From an uncultured Oceanisphaera sp. (GTDB lineage Bacteria; Pseudomonadota; Gammaproteobacteria; Enterobacterales; Aeromonadaceae), in NCBI RefSeq assembly GCF_947495715.1, contig NZ_CANLZU010000002.1, forward strand, positions 177,228 to 241,227: 64,000 nt of DNA, read 5' to 3'. A model generated the notes under the pieces. It did not search any database, was not told the origin of the DNA, and saw only the letters and a program-made list of their open reading frames with translations. Within the stretch, counting starts at the first letter, position 1; each line of letters opens with the position of its first letter. The position numbers were made by a program, and so were the translations under genes. Of the stretch, positions 32,583 to 41,994 are shown in pieces.

Positions 32583-34349
32583 GTGCAAAATACCATCAGA
32601 CATCAGGAAGACCGGCAACCCATCATTGAGCTCTCGGCTCCTTCTGCCGGGCGAGCATTGAAGTTCAAGCGTCAGTTGCTGCAGCACGTATTCGATCACT
32701 CGATAGAGTCGATCATGGTGACCGACGAAGAAGGCATTATCCTGCAAGTGAATGCGGCCTTCAGTGAAATCACCGGTTACAGTGCCGAAGAGGCCATCGG
32801 CCAGACGCCGCGGTTGGTGCAGTCGGCGCGGCATAATCCGGAGTTTTACCAGCAAATGTGGCTGCAGTTGCAACAGAGTGGCAGCTGGAGCGGCCAGGTG
32901 TGGAACCGGCGCAAATCGGGCGAGGTCTATCTGCAATGGCTCAATATCAATACCCTCACCGATGATGAGGGGCGTATTACCCACCGTGTTGCCATCGGCC
33001 ACGATCTGAGCGGCGTAAAGTCGACTCATCATGAACGCACTCTCTTTACCTTCAAGGATCCGCTCACCCAGCTGGGTAATCGTCAGCTGTTGACCAGCCG
33101 GCTCGACCAGGCCCTGGCCGAAGCCGAGCGCAACAGGATACGGGTGGGCTTGATGGTGATCGATGTGGGCCGCCTGCGACCGGTTAACGAGGAGCTGGGC
33201 CTCGCCTGGGGCGATGATGTATTGCGCCAGCAGGCCCGCATACTGCAGGCGGCGGTTGACGAAGCCGACACCCTGGTGCGGCTGCAGGGCGATCAGTTTG
33301 CGGTGTTGCGTCACAGTCGGGCGGGGGATGTCACCATGGCCCAGCTGGCCGACAAGCTGCTGGGGTTGCTGGGTAATCCAATCGTGCTGGCCGATCAGAA
33401 TATCGTCAGCCTGCAACCGAGTATCGGCATCGCCATTTATCCGCGTGACGCCACCGACAATGCCGGTCTGCTGCAGGCGGCAGAGCATGCCCATGCCATG
33501 GCCAAGCGGGGCGGACGCAATCGATTTCAGTTTGTGGATCAGCGCCAGCACGACCTGCACCACCGGGAATTGCTGATCGAGCACAGCCTGCATCATGTGC
33601 TCAACACCGCTGCGGGCGAAGGATTGAGCCTGCATTATCAGCCTCAGGTGTTTCCGGGCAATGGCCAGATCCTGGCGATGGAAGCCCTGTTACGCTGGGA
33701 ACATCCGCGATTGGGGGCGATTTCTCCGGCCGAATTTATTCCGGTGGCAGAGCAAAGCGGCCAGTCGGTGCGGCTGGATCGCTGGGTGATAGAGCAGGTC
33801 TGTGCCCAAATCGCCGAGTGGCGGTGCCATTATCCGCAACTGCCGGTGGTGTCGATTAACCTCAGTGCCCAGCAATTCAGCCAGCCGGACTTTGCCGACT
33901 GGTTGCAGGCCTGTATCAAAGAGGCGGGTATTCAAGCCGAGTGGTTGAAGCTGGAAGTGACCGAAACCGCCATGATGATGCATAAAGACACCTGTGTGAT
34001 GATGCTGGGCCGCTTGCGTCAGCTGGGCTTCAAAATCTCGCTCGATGACTTTGGCACCGGTTATTCGGCGCTGGCCTGTTTGCATCAGTTTCCGCTGGAC
34101 GAGCTTAAAATCGATCGCAGCTTCATGGTCGAGGCCAGCCTTAACGAGCGGGCCTTCATGTTGCTGAAAACCATTGTCGGTCTGGCACAGCAGTTGTCAT
34201 TGAGCTTGGTGGTCGAAGGGGTAGAGCAGCAGCACCAGCTTGATTTGTTGGCCGATTTTGGCCCGCTGATGGTGCAGGGCTACTTTTTTTACCGGCCCTT
34301 GCCGGTGGTCGACGTCATGGGCCTGCTGGGCGAGCGGCCTGCAAGCTAG
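32583..34349 (+). CDS. PAS-GGDEF-EAL protein, probable c-di-GMP phosphodiesterase
   Basis: This 588-residue cytoplasmic protein has a PAS domain (about 30-145, HSIESIMVTDEEGIILQVNA), a GGDEF-type domain (about 150-320) and an EAL domain (about 330-580). The GGDEF signature is replaced by QGDQF at residues 235-239, so cyclase activity is unlikely. The EAL domain keeps the motifs expected for catalysis: MEALLRWEHP (E367), INLSAQQF, KLEVTETAM, LDDFGTGYSAL, ELKIDRSFM, VVEGVEQ and QGYFFYRPLP. It should hydrolyse c-di-GMP in response to a PAS signal. It follows the msh locus by 260 bases. Its stop codon overlaps the convergent glpD stop (shared CTAG). The start codon at 32583 is GTG. Confidence 0.93.
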   Translation: MQNTIRHQEDRQPIIELSAPSAGRALKFKRQLLQHVFDHSIESIMVTDEEGIILQVNAAFSEITGYSAEEAIGQTPRLVQSARHNPEFYQQMWLQLQQSGSWSGQVWNRRKSGEVYLQWLNINTLTDDEGRITHRVAIGHDLSGVKSTHHERTLFTFKDPLTQLGNRQLLTSRLDQALAEAERNRIRVGLMVIDVGRLRPVNEELGLAWGDDVLRQQARILQAAVDEADTLVRLQGDQFAVLRHSRAGDVTMAQLADKLLGLLGNPIVLADQNIVSLQPSIGIAIYPRDATDNAGLLQAAEHAHAMAKRGGRNRFQFVDQRQHDLHHRELLIEHSLHHVLNTAAGEGLSLHYQPQVFPGNGQILAMEALLRWEHPRLGAISPAEFIPVAEQSGQSVRLDRWVIEQVCAQIAEWRCHYPQLPVVSINLSAQQFSQPDFADWLQACIKEAGIQAEWLKLEVTETAMMMHKDTCVMMLGRLRQLGFKISLDDFGTGYSALACLHQFPLDELKIDRSFMVEASLNERAFMLLKTIVGLAQQLSLSLVVEGVEQQHQLDLLADFGPLMVQGYFFYRPLPVVDVMGLLGERPAS

Positions 34350-35854
34350 CTCGTCGGCGGCCTGGTGTCGGGCGCCTGCAGGTAGCGTTGCAGGCGCTCG
34401 CGTGCTTCGTCGTGCAATTCCAGGCCCAGCTTGGTGCGACGCCACAGAATATCATCTGCCGTGCCGGCCCATTCGTGGGCTATCAGATAATCCACTTCCT
34501 TTTGATACAGCTGGTCGCCAAAGGCCTCACCCATATCCTCCAACTGCTCACACCCCTGCAAAAACCGGTGGCACAGGGTGCCATAGCTGCGCACAAAGCG
34601 TTGCAGCAGGGCATCCGGCAGCCAGGGGTAGTGGCTGCGTAACGCCTCGGCCAGCCGGGCCTGGGTGCTGAAATTGCCGCCGGGCAGCACGGCGGTGTGG
34701 GTCCAGGCCGGGCCGGCTTCGGCAAAGAAGCGGCACAGGGTGTTGGTGGCGTCATTGGCCAGCAGGCGGTAGGTGGTGAGCTTGCCACCAAACACCGACA
34801 GCAAGGGGGGCTCGCCCTCGGGGGCATTCAGCTCGAAGCTGTAATCGCGGGAGGCCTGCTGCGCCTCACCCTCTGCGTTGTCGATCAGCGGGCGCACGCC
34901 GGAATAGCGCCACACCACCTCCGCCGGGCTTGTCTGGCGTTTGAAATAGCCGTTCACCAGGTTGCATAGATAGGCCACCTCGGCATCGTCGATGGCGACT
35001 TCGGCCGGATCCCCCTGGTAGTCCACGTCCGTGGTGCCGATCAGCGAGAAGCGCTGCTGATAGGGCAGCACAAACACGATACGGTTGTCCTGACTCTGCA
35101 AAATGTAGGCGACTGGCTCGTCGTGCAGCCGCGGCACCAGAATATGGCTGCCCTTGACCAGCCGCAGTTGTCTGGGGGAGGGCATGGCCAGGGTATCGGC
35201 AAACAGCGTGCTGGCCCAGGGGCCGGCGGCATTGACCAGCGCCCGGCTGCGGCACTGTTGCCGCTCGCCGGTAACGGTGTTCTGCAGTGTCAGGTGCCAG
35301 AGGCCGGCTTTGCGTCGCGCCTTGATGCAACGGGTTCGAGTCCGGATCTCGGCGCCTCGCTCACGGGCGGCCAGGGCGCACAATACCACCAGTCGGGCAT
35401 CGTCCACCCAGCCGTCGGAATACTCAAAGCCTTTGGTGATCTGCGGCTGAAGCGGGCTGTTGTCACCAAAGCGAATGGCGCAGGAGCCGGGCAGACGCTC
35501 GCGCCGGGCCAGGTGGTCGTAAAGAAAGAGGCCGACGCGAATCATCCAGGCCGGGCGCAAATGCGGGCGGTGTGGCAGACGAAAACGCAGCGGCCACATG
35601 ATGTGGGGGGCGCTGTTGAGCAGCAGTTCCCGTTCGATCAGCGCCTTTCTGACCAGCCCGAATTCGTAATGCTCCAGATAACGCAAACCACCATGAACCA
35701 GCTTGCTGCTGTTTGACGAGGTGGCCGAGGCCAGGTCGTCCATTTCGCACAGGCAGACCCGCAAGCCGCGACCCGCCGCATCCATGGCGATGCCGGTACC
35801 GTTGACACCACCGCCGATCACCAGCACATCGAAAAGAGGAGAGTCTGTTGTCAT
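34346..35854 (-). CDS. glpD: aerobic glycerol-3-phosphate dehydrogenase
   Basis: This 502-residue FAD-dependent inner-membrane-associated enzyme oxidises sn-glycerol 3-phosphate to dihydroxyacetone phosphate and reduces quinone. The N-terminal FAD site is DVLVIGGGVNGTGIAMDAAG. The family block SSNSSKLVHGGLRYLEHYEF follows. GTTDVDYQGDP and the C-terminal SVFGGKLTTYR are present. Length equals E. coli GlpD (501). AAGGAACC precedes the ATG. glpK lies 170 bases upstream on the same strand with a repeat between, so the two are probably co-regulated but not tightly coupled. Confidence 0.97.
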   Translation of the reverse strand: MTTDSPLFDVLVIGGGVNGTGIAMDAAGRGLRVCLCEMDDLASATSSNSSKLVHGGLRYLEHYEFGLVRKALIERELLLNSAPHIMWPLRFRLPHRPHLRPAWMIRVGLFLYDHLARRERLPGSCAIRFGDNSPLQPQITKGFEYSDGWVDDARLVVLCALAARERGAEIRTRTRCIKARRKAGLWHLTLQNTVTGERQQCRSRALVNAAGPWASTLFADTLAMPSPRQLRLVKGSHILVPRLHDEPVAYILQSQDNRIVFVLPYQQRFSLIGTTDVDYQGDPAEVAIDDAEVAYLCNLVNGYFKRQTSPAEVVWRYSGVRPLIDNAEGEAQQASRDYSFELNAPEGEPPLLSVFGGKLTTYRLLANDATNTLCRFFAEAGPAWTHTAVLPGGNFSTQARLAEALRSHYPWLPDALLQRFVRSYGTLCHRFLQGCEQLEDMGEAFGDQLYQKEVDYLIAHEWAGTADDILWRRTKLGLELHDEARERLQRYLQAPDTRPPTS

Positions 35855-35905
35855 GCGGTTCCTTATCGGTTGTTATATCAAACGGATTAATCATGTGCTC
35901 AGGCC

Positions 35906-35974
35906 GTCATCCTGACGAAGGTCAGGATCTTTCTGCAGAAAGATACCGGGTCAAGCCCGGTATGACCGTGCTTA
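35906..35974. repeat. dispersed repeat, GTCATCCTGACGAAGG family, copy 2
   Basis: The first 26 bases are identical to 7172-7197. The rest (AAGATACCGGGTCAAGCCCGG then TATGACCGTGC, read in two pieces) is a nested palindrome. It lies between glpD and glpK. Confidence 0.8.
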
Positions 35975-36008
35975 AAACACGGCATGGCTATCGAATATTG
36001 ATCACCTC

Positions 36009-36025
36009 TTTAGTCCGATTGGTAT
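36009..36025 (+). repeat. short dispersed motif TTTAGTNNGATTGGTAT, copy 2
   Basis: Reads TTTAGTCCGATTGGTAT and ends on the first base of the glpK stop codon complement. It matches the copies at 18919 and 58336 outside the two variable positions. Confidence 0.7.
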
Positions 36026-37542
36026 TATTCATGCTCTTCCCAGTCTCGTGAACGGCCCACCGCCTTCTGCCAGTCGTGATAGAGGCGAGCTCGCGTGTCT
36101 TTATCCATCCGGGGCTCAAATGTTCTGTCCAGCGCGAGGGTGGCGGCCAGCTGCTCGGTATTCTGCCACAGGCCGACCGCCAGCCCGGCGAGAAAGGCCG
36201 CGCCCATGGCGGTAGTTTCGGTTTGCCGCGGCCGCTCTACCTGCGTGTTGATGATGTCGGCCTGAAACTGCATCAAAAAGTCGTTGGCCACGGCGCCGCC
36301 GTCTACCTTGAGTGCGGAAAGCACAAGGCCGGCGTCTTCCTGCATGGCGTCCAGCACGTCGCGGCTCTGGTAGGCAATGGCCTCCAGGGCGGCGCGAATG
36401 ATGTGATTGCGGTTGGCTCCCCGGGTCAGGCCCACCAGGGTGCCGCGGGCATAGGGATCCCAATAGGGGGCGCCGAGGCCCACGAAGGCCGGCACCAGAT
36501 ACACGCCATTGGTGTTGTCGACTTGTTCGGCAAAATAACCGCTGTCCTGTGCCTCGCGGATCAGGCCCAGCTCGTCGCGCAGCCATTGAATAATGGCGCC
36601 GGCCATGAATACCGAGCCTTCCAGCGCATAGTTGACTTCCCCTTTGGCGCCCACCGCCAGGGTGGTGAGCAGGCCGTGGCGGGAGCTGACTTTTTGCTTG
36701 CCGGTGTTCATCAGCAGAAAGCAGCCGGTGCCGTAGGTATTCTTGGCCATGCCCTTGTTGAAACACAACTGGCCGAACAGCGCGGCCTGCTGGTCGCCGG
36801 CCATGCCGGCAATGGGAATTTCGCCGTTGGCACCCAGCCGGGCCTGACCGTAGATTTCACAGGATGACTTCACCTCGGGCAGCATGGCGGCGGGAATGTC
36901 CAGCTCGTCCAGCAGGCGCTGATCCCATTGCAGACGGTTGATATTGAACAGCATGGTACGGGAGGCATTGGTGTAGTCGGTCACGTGCACCCGGCCTTCG
37001 GTCAGCTTCCAGACCAGCCAGGTGTCTATGGTGCCGAACAGCAGCTCGCCGTTATTGGCCTGCTCGCGAGCGCCGTCAACGTTGTCCAGAATCCAGTTGA
37101 TCTTGGTGCCGGAAAAATAGGCATCCAGCACCAGGCCGGTGTTTTTCTGCACATGGTCGGCCAGGCCTCGGGCTTTCAGTTGCTCGCAGAACTCGGCGGT
37201 GCGACGACACTGCCAGACGATGGCGTTGTACACCGGCTTGCCGGTGATTTTATTCCACACTACCGTGGTTTCGCGCTGATTGGTGATGCCGATGGCGGCA
37301 ATTTGCTCGGGATCTATGCCGGTTTTGGCCAGCACCTCGGTCAGGGTGGCACGCTGGGTGGCCCAGATTTCCATGGGATCGTGCTCTACCCAGCCCGCGT
37401 GAGGGTAAATCTGGGCAAAGTCGCGCTGGGCAATGCCCTGAATACGCGCGGCGTCATCGAAGATAATGGCACGAGACGAGGTAGTGCCTTGATCCAGGGC
37501 CACCACATAGGGTTTGTTGTGTGGCCGTTTGGCGTCTGACAT
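36025..37542 (-). CDS. glpK: glycerol kinase
   Basis: This 505-residue FGGY-family kinase phosphorylates glycerol to sn-glycerol 3-phosphate with ATP. Visible signatures are [16 protein letters not shown] at the N-terminus, [43 protein letters not shown] and [19 protein letters not shown]. Length matches E. coli GlpK (502). AAGGAG lies 8 bases before the ATG. The gene feeds GlpD downstream. No glpF facilitator is nearby. Confidence 0.97.
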   Translation of the reverse strand: MSDAKRPHNKPYVVALDQGTTSSRAIIFDDAARIQGIAQRDFAQIYPHAGWVEHDPMEIWATQRATLTEVLAKTGIDPEQIAAIGITNQRETTVVWNKITGKPVYNAIVWQCRRTAEFCEQLKARGLADHVQKNTGLVLDAYFSGTKINWILDNVDGAREQANNGELLFGTIDTWLVWKLTEGRVHVTDYTNASRTMLFNINRLQWDQRLLDELDIPAAMLPEVKSSCEIYGQARLGANGEIPIAGMAGDQQAALFGQLCFNKGMAKNTYGTGCFLLMNTGKQKVSSRHGLLTTLAVGAKGEVNYALEGSVFMAGAIIQWLRDELGLIREAQDSGYFAEQVDNTNGVYLVPAFVGLGAPYWDPYARGTLVGLTRGANRNHIIRAALEAIAYQSRDVLDAMQEDAGLVLSALKVDGGAVANDFLMQFQADIINTQVERPRQTETTAMGAAFLAGLAVGLWQNTEQLAATLALDRTFEPRMDKDTRARLYHDWQKAVGRSRDWEEHE

Positions 37543-37593
37543 GGGGAGATCTCCTTATCTAATCATCATGGCAGCAGAGCCGCTGCGGCACTG

Positions 37594-38376
37594 TTATCGT
37601 ACCCAGCCGACGCACTGTTTGGGCAGGGTAGGGCGAAAGGGCGTGCGTGGCCCGCTGGTGATTTCACCGGCCTTATCGTTCAGCCAGCTGGCCAGCTCCC
37701 GGCCGCAGCCGGTGCCGGCGGGCACCTGTGCCTGAGGCTCGCACAGGTTATTGCCCTCCGGGCAGTGCAGCCGCACATGAAAATGGCTGGAGTGGCCAAA
37801 CCAGGGCCGCAACCTGCCGAGCCAGTCGGCGTCGCCGTAAGCCTTGCACATGGCGTTTTTAATCAGCGGGTGCACGAAAATACGGCTCACCCGCGGGTCT
37901 TCTGCCGCCAGCGCAATCAGCTGGCGCTGGGGGTCACGAAAGTGGGCATTCAGAATGTAGTGGCGATGATTCACCATATCGACGGCTTTTATGTTTTTCA
38001 GCCGGCGGTGTGATGGCTGCGCGGGGGGCGGGCGCAACCAGATATCCGCATCCAGCCCGGTCTGGTGGCTGCGATGGCCATATTCGAAGGGACCGCCGCG
38101 CTGCCTGGCGATATCGGCAACCAGCATCGGCGGCAAGTCGGCTTGTCGGGTTTTCTGCCCCAGGGTCTGCAGGTAGTCGATTAACGGCGGCTGGCCATAG
38201 AAGCGCTCCCGGGTGCTTCTTATCACATAAAAACCGGGCCCGGAGGCGGGCAGGGCCCGGGCGTTCATCTGGCAACCGGCCGCGTAACCACCGATGGCCT
38301 GGGCCCATGCCATAGCAGGCAGCCATAACCCCAAACAAAACCAGAAGCCGAATCCCAAGCCTAACCATCCGATCAT
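37594..38376 (-). CDS. mepA: penicillin-insensitive murein endopeptidase
   Basis: This 260-residue periplasmic LAS-family metallopeptidase cleaves D-Ala-mDAP cross-links. The signal peptide covers about residues 1-24 (ending AMAWAQA). Zinc and catalytic motifs are YGHRSHQTGLDADIWL and FGHSSHFHVRLHCPEG. Six or more Cys match the disulfides of MepA. The ATG at 38376 is preferred, with AAGGGGAG upstream. An in-frame start 33 bases earlier would put extra residues before the signal peptide. Confidence 0.92.
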   Translation of the reverse strand: MIGWLGLGFGFWFCLGLWLPAMAWAQAIGGYAAGCQMNARALPASGPGFYVIRSTRERFYGQPPLIDYLQTLGQKTRQADLPPMLVADIARQRGGPFEYGHRSHQTGLDADIWLRPPPAQPSHRRLKNIKAVDMVNHRHYILNAHFRDPQRQLIALAAEDPRVSRIFVHPLIKNAMCKAYGDADWLGRLRPWFGHSSHFHVRLHCPEGNNLCEPQAQVPAGTGCGRELASWLNDKAGEITSGPRTPFRPTLPKQCVGWVR

Positions 38377-38470
38377 TGCCGTGCTCCCCTTATGGCCACA
38401 TGACACCATTATTTATGGTTGCGGTTTTTTTTGCTAGGGTTGTGCCCCTTTTGACCGATGGAATACAAAA

Positions 38471-39085
38471 ATGACAGTGCAGCGCTTATCCCTGCCGCAA
38501 GTGCTTGAACAACCGCTGGAGTTTGTGTCGAGCCCGCCGGCTCTGCGGTTTTACCTGACGCATGCGCTGGTATTGCTGGCCAGTCTGGCGGCGGTGGGCC
38601 TGTCGTTGTGGGATGCACAAACCGGTTTTGGCCTGATCCACTGGGTAGGCCTGATATTCGGTGGCACGGTTCTGCTGCTGAGCCTGTGGCCGGCCAGTTG
38701 GAGCCGGCAACGGCTGATTAACCTGGCGTTCGACCGTGAATATCTGTATCTGATCAACGGCAGTAACAAACAGGCGATGGCCTTGCCGCGTGAACGGGTG
38801 CGGGCGGTCAACCAGGGCAAGCTGCCCGGCCACGACGGCGCCATCATCGCCTTTACCCTGGATCTGGCGCTGAACGAGCAGGAGCTGGCCCAGGTTCACG
38901 ATACCCTGGGAACCCAGGCGGAAGCGCGTTTCAAGCTGGATGAAGACTGTTATCGGTTTGGTTTTGTCGGCAACTGGCAAAACCGGCGCCAATTGCTTGC
39001 GGCCGTGTCGGTGCTGGCGCCTGCCGTTATCATCCCCGCCGCGGTGGCGGACGAGGATGATGAAGACGATGAGTGGGATGACTGA
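38471..39085 (+). CDS. uncharacterised two-helix membrane protein
   Basis: This 204-residue protein has two adjacent membrane helices (about residues 30-48 and 55-76). A small soluble domain (about 80-165, with LAFDREYLYLINGSNKQAM) resembles a PH-like or photosynthesis-repair-type fold only in outline. A third hydrophobic stretch (LLAAVSVLAPAVIIPAAVA) and a highly acidic tail (DEDDEDDEWDD) follow. I do not recognise the family. It is a single gene between mepA (divergent) and the chemoreceptor gene (convergent), 6 bases from the latter's stop. Confidence 0.75.
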   Translation: MTVQRLSLPQVLEQPLEFVSSPPALRFYLTHALVLLASLAAVGLSLWDAQTGFGLIHWVGLIFGGTVLLLSLWPASWSRQRLINLAFDREYLYLINGSNKQAMALPRERVRAVNQGKLPGHDGAIIAFTLDLALNEQELAQVHDTLGTQAEARFKLDEDCYRFGFVGNWQNRRQLLAAVSVLAPAVIIPAAVADEDDEDDEWDD

Positions 39086-39091
39086 AGCGGG

Positions 39092-40942
39092 TTATACCCG
39101 AAACGCGGCAACCACCTGACGCAGTTCCCGCGCCTGAGCGGCAATGTCGCTGCTGGCGCGGGAGTTGTTACGCACCGCCTGGGCGGCATCTTCGGTGATA
39201 TCGCGGATCACCACCACATTTTGCCCGACTTCACTGGCGACGCTGCTTTGCTGCTCGATGGCGGCGGCAATCTGGGTCGCCATGTCCGAGATTTCGGTGA
39301 TCTCCCGAGTGATGTCGTTGAGCACGGTTTCGACCGTCCCCGCCTGCTGACTGCTTTCCCGGCCTTCTTCACTGCTGCTGTTGATCATTTTGACCATGGC
39401 GCCTGTATTAGCCTGCAGCGAGGTGATGATGCCGGAAATTTCCCGGGTGGCTTCCTGTGTGCGCCCGGCGAGGGCGCGCACTTCATCGGCCACCACCGCA
39501 AAACCTCGACCCTGTTCACCGGCCCGCGCCGCTTCAATGGCCGCATTCAACGCCAGCAGGTTGGTTTGTTCGGCAATCCCCTGAATCACTCCCAGCACGC
39601 TGCCGATGGTATCGCTCTGGGTTGACAGCGCTTCCATGCTGCCGACGGTGTTGTCCAGCGTATCGGACAGGCGGCGAATACGGCTGATGGCGCCTTGCAC
39701 CTGCACTTGTCCCTGTTTGGCCCCGCTGTGGGTAGAGCCGGCCTTGAGCGCGGTGTTTTCGGTGTTATGGGCGATCTCTTCGATGGTGGACACCATTTCG
39801 GTGACGGCGGTGGCCACCATCTCGGTTTCTGCCTGTTGGCGTTCGATGTCGGCGCTGGTGCGGGCCGCGTTCTCCGACAGTATCTCGGTGGTGTGATTCA
39901 TGGTCTCGACCGCCTCGTTGACCTGGCGGATCACCCGTTGAAAGCCGCCGAGCATGGTGTTGAGGACTTGCGCCATTTCGGCGAGTTCGTCGTTACCTTT
40001 TTCTTCTACCCGCAGGCTGAGATCGTGGCTCTCGTGAATGTGCTGCACGCCTTGCTGAATGCGGCGGATGGGCAGAAAAATGGAGCGGGCGATCAGCAGG
40101 GCAATCACCGAGGTCAACAGCAACATGGTGATAAACATCACCATCGCAAGGGTGCCGGCCCGTTCGGCATGCTGGTGGGTCAGCGTCTCAACGTCGCTTA
40201 CGGTTTTATCCAGCAGGGTTTCGGTGCTCTGAATGGCTTGCCGCATGGTCAGTTGCAGGCCCTGATCGCTGCTGAGACCGAGGCGACGGGCGCCGTCAGC
40301 ATAACGATGAAAGCGATCCTGATAGGTGCTAGCCAGTGACAGTGTCTGTTTCGGCATGGCCGCTGCACGCAGCTGTTGCTCCAGGGTGGCAAAGAGGCTG
40401 TCGAATTTGTCGAGATAGCGGGGGTCCTGGCGCAGCATGAAGTCCTTTTCGGCCCGGCGCAGCTGCAGCATGGTCACCAGTATTGAATCGGCATTATATT
40501 CATTCAGCGCCTGTTCAATGTCGTACACCGCGGCCCGCAGTTCACCGTTGAGGCCGGATTCATGATCGAGCCCCATCAACTGTTGCGCCTGCACCAGTTG
40601 TTCGAAATGGTGACCGTATTCGCCGAACCGCTGGCGCAGGGTGCCGAGGGCTCGTGTGTCGAAGTCGAATTCAGTCAGCAGTTGTTCCAGCTCGTTCAAT
40701 AGCTGCTGATTCTGGGTCAGTATTTGCTGAAACTCGGCGACGTATTTCATATCCTGCCGGCCGAGAAAGTCCTTTTCTTCCCGGCGCAGGCTCAGCATGC
40801 CGGTTTCGAGCGACATGGCCAGCTCGGTGCCATGGTTTAGCGTCTTGATGGTACTGAGGGTTCGGGCGAACAACAGGAAGAGGGCGGCCATGGCCAGTAT
40901 TACCAGCAGGGTATTGAGCCCCAGCTTATGTTTGATTTTCAT
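39092..40942 (-). CDS. methyl-accepting chemotaxis protein with HBM-type sensor
   Basis: This 616-residue chemoreceptor has a first membrane helix at about residues 9-27 and a periplasmic helical domain of about 240 residues. The sensor contains two similar blocks, [18 protein letters not shown] and [18 protein letters not shown], as in helical bimodular (HBM) sensors such as McpS, which bind organic acids. A second membrane helix lies at about 268-288. A HAMP domain follows, then the signalling hairpin [20 protein letters not shown]. There is no CheR-docking pentapeptide at the C-terminus (ends AAFRV). The ligand cannot be assigned. Confidence 0.92.
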   Translation of the reverse strand: MKIKHKLGLNTLLVILAMAALFLLFARTLSTIKTLNHGTELAMSLETGMLSLRREEKDFLGRQDMKYVAEFQQILTQNQQLLNELEQLLTEFDFDTRALGTLRQRFGEYGHHFEQLVQAQQLMGLDHESGLNGELRAAVYDIEQALNEYNADSILVTMLQLRRAEKDFMLRQDPRYLDKFDSLFATLEQQLRAAAMPKQTLSLASTYQDRFHRYADGARRLGLSSDQGLQLTMRQAIQSTETLLDKTVSDVETLTHQHAERAGTLAMVMFITMLLLTSVIALLIARSIFLPIRRIQQGVQHIHESHDLSLRVEEKGNDELAEMAQVLNTMLGGFQRVIRQVNEAVETMNHTTEILSENAARTSADIERQQAETEMVATAVTEMVSTIEEIAHNTENTALKAGSTHSGAKQGQVQVQGAISRIRRLSDTLDNTVGSMEALSTQSDTIGSVLGVIQGIAEQTNLLALNAAIEAARAGEQGRGFAVVADEVRALAGRTQEATREISGIITSLQANTGAMVKMINSSSEEGRESSQQAGTVETVLNDITREITEISDMATQIAAAIEQQSSVASEVGQNVVVIRDITEDAAQAVRNNSRASSDIAAQARELRQVVAAFRV

Positions 40943-41044
40943 TAATGCTCTCGGTGATTATCTTTACACAGATACAACGACAGGCCCGAACACGATCTTC
41001 AGGCCGTACAGAAACAGTGGCTTGCTGGCGAGTGATGCTAGCGG

Positions 41045-41677
41045 TTAGCGCAGATAGGGATTGTGCTGTCGCTCATGGCCGAAGGTACTTTCCGGGCCGT
41101 GGCCGGGCACGAAGGTGATATCGTCGCCCAATGGCAGCAGAGTCGTGAGAATGGCGTTGATCAGGGTGGCATGGTCGCCGCGGGGGAAGTCGCTGCGCCC
41201 GACGCCGCCGTTGAACAGCACGTCACCCACAAAGGCCAGCCGCTGTGCCTCATGCACCAGCACCACATGGCCCGGGGTGTGGCCGGGGCAGTGATAGACG
41301 TCCAGTTGCTCGTTACCCACGGTCACGGTATCACCCTGGTTTAGCCAGCGGTCGGGCGTAAAGCCGGACACGGGATCGAAGCCGAACATCTGCACCTGTT
41401 GATCCAGCGCTTCTATCCAGAAGGCATCGTCTTTCCCTGGCCCGATGATCGGTACGCCGGTGTTGGCCACCAGCTCGCCGGTGGCGCCCACATGATCCAG
41501 ATGACCGTGGGTCAGCAGAATGGACTCCAGCGTCAGGCCATGCTCGGCAATGGCCGCCAGCAGCCGTTCGGTTTCACCGCCCGGATCGATCAGCGCAGCC
41601 TGGTTGGTGTCGCTGCACCACACCAGGCTGCAGTTCTGGGCGAAGGGGGTGACCGGCAGTGTGATTCTGTTCAGCAT
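41045..41677 (-). CDS. MBL-fold hydrolase, GloB-like
   Basis: This 210-residue metallo-beta-lactamase-fold protein of the YcbL/type II glyoxalase group has the metal motif LTHGHLDHVGA (HxHxDH), then HCPGHTPGHVVLVHE, GDVLFNGGVGRSDFP and a final FVPGHGPESTFGHE. It lacks the C-terminal substrate domain of classic GloB. It probably hydrolyses a thioester such as S-lactoylglutathione or a related compound. AAAGGAACC precedes the ATG. Confidence 0.88.
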   Translation of the reverse strand: MLNRITLPVTPFAQNCSLVWCSDTNQAALIDPGGETERLLAAIAEHGLTLESILLTHGHLDHVGATGELVANTGVPIIGPGKDDAFWIEALDQQVQMFGFDPVSGFTPDRWLNQGDTVTVGNEQLDVYHCPGHTPGHVVLVHEAQRLAFVGDVLFNGGVGRSDFPRGDHATLINAILTTLLPLGDDITFVPGHGPESTFGHERQHNPYLR

Positions 41678-41994
41678 CTGTTTATGGTTCCTTTAACATA
41701 ATGCGCCTCAAGACGCAGTCTATATTCTAGGGAAGGATAAGGTGTTCGCTAAGCCAACCGTCGATGGCATGGCCGGAAAATGCTCCTGCCATTCCGGCAT
41801 TCTCGCCATCCCTGGCGGTCAGACGCCATCGCCGAGCATAGATGGGGCAAGCTTGCTTGCCGTGACGAATTGTTTCAGCTTGATCGAACATCCAGTGAAT
41901 GTTCGCAGCGAGCTGAAACAATGAGTGTCTTATCCTGCTGCGTGTTGGCGTGCGGTGCCTTATCCTGACTTTCATATTGACTGAATATATGGCG
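41678..41994. other. 317-base intergenic region with a structured element, no gene
   Basis: Apart from the leader of the hydrolase gene, the region contains several short palindromes (GGGCAAGCTTGCTTGCC near 41854) and the long hairpin at 41871-41920 listed separately. Frames here are short and have no ribosome-binding site. Confidence 0.6.
41871..41920. repeat. 50-base interrupted palindrome
   Basis: TGTTTCAGCT (41871-41880) pairs with AGCTGAAACA (41911-41920), and CGAACAT (41885-41891) pairs with ATGTTCG (41899-41905). The result is a two-part stem with a small internal loop and a 7-base apical loop. No T-run follows, so it is more likely a regulatory or repeat element than a terminator. 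Confidence 0.75.
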
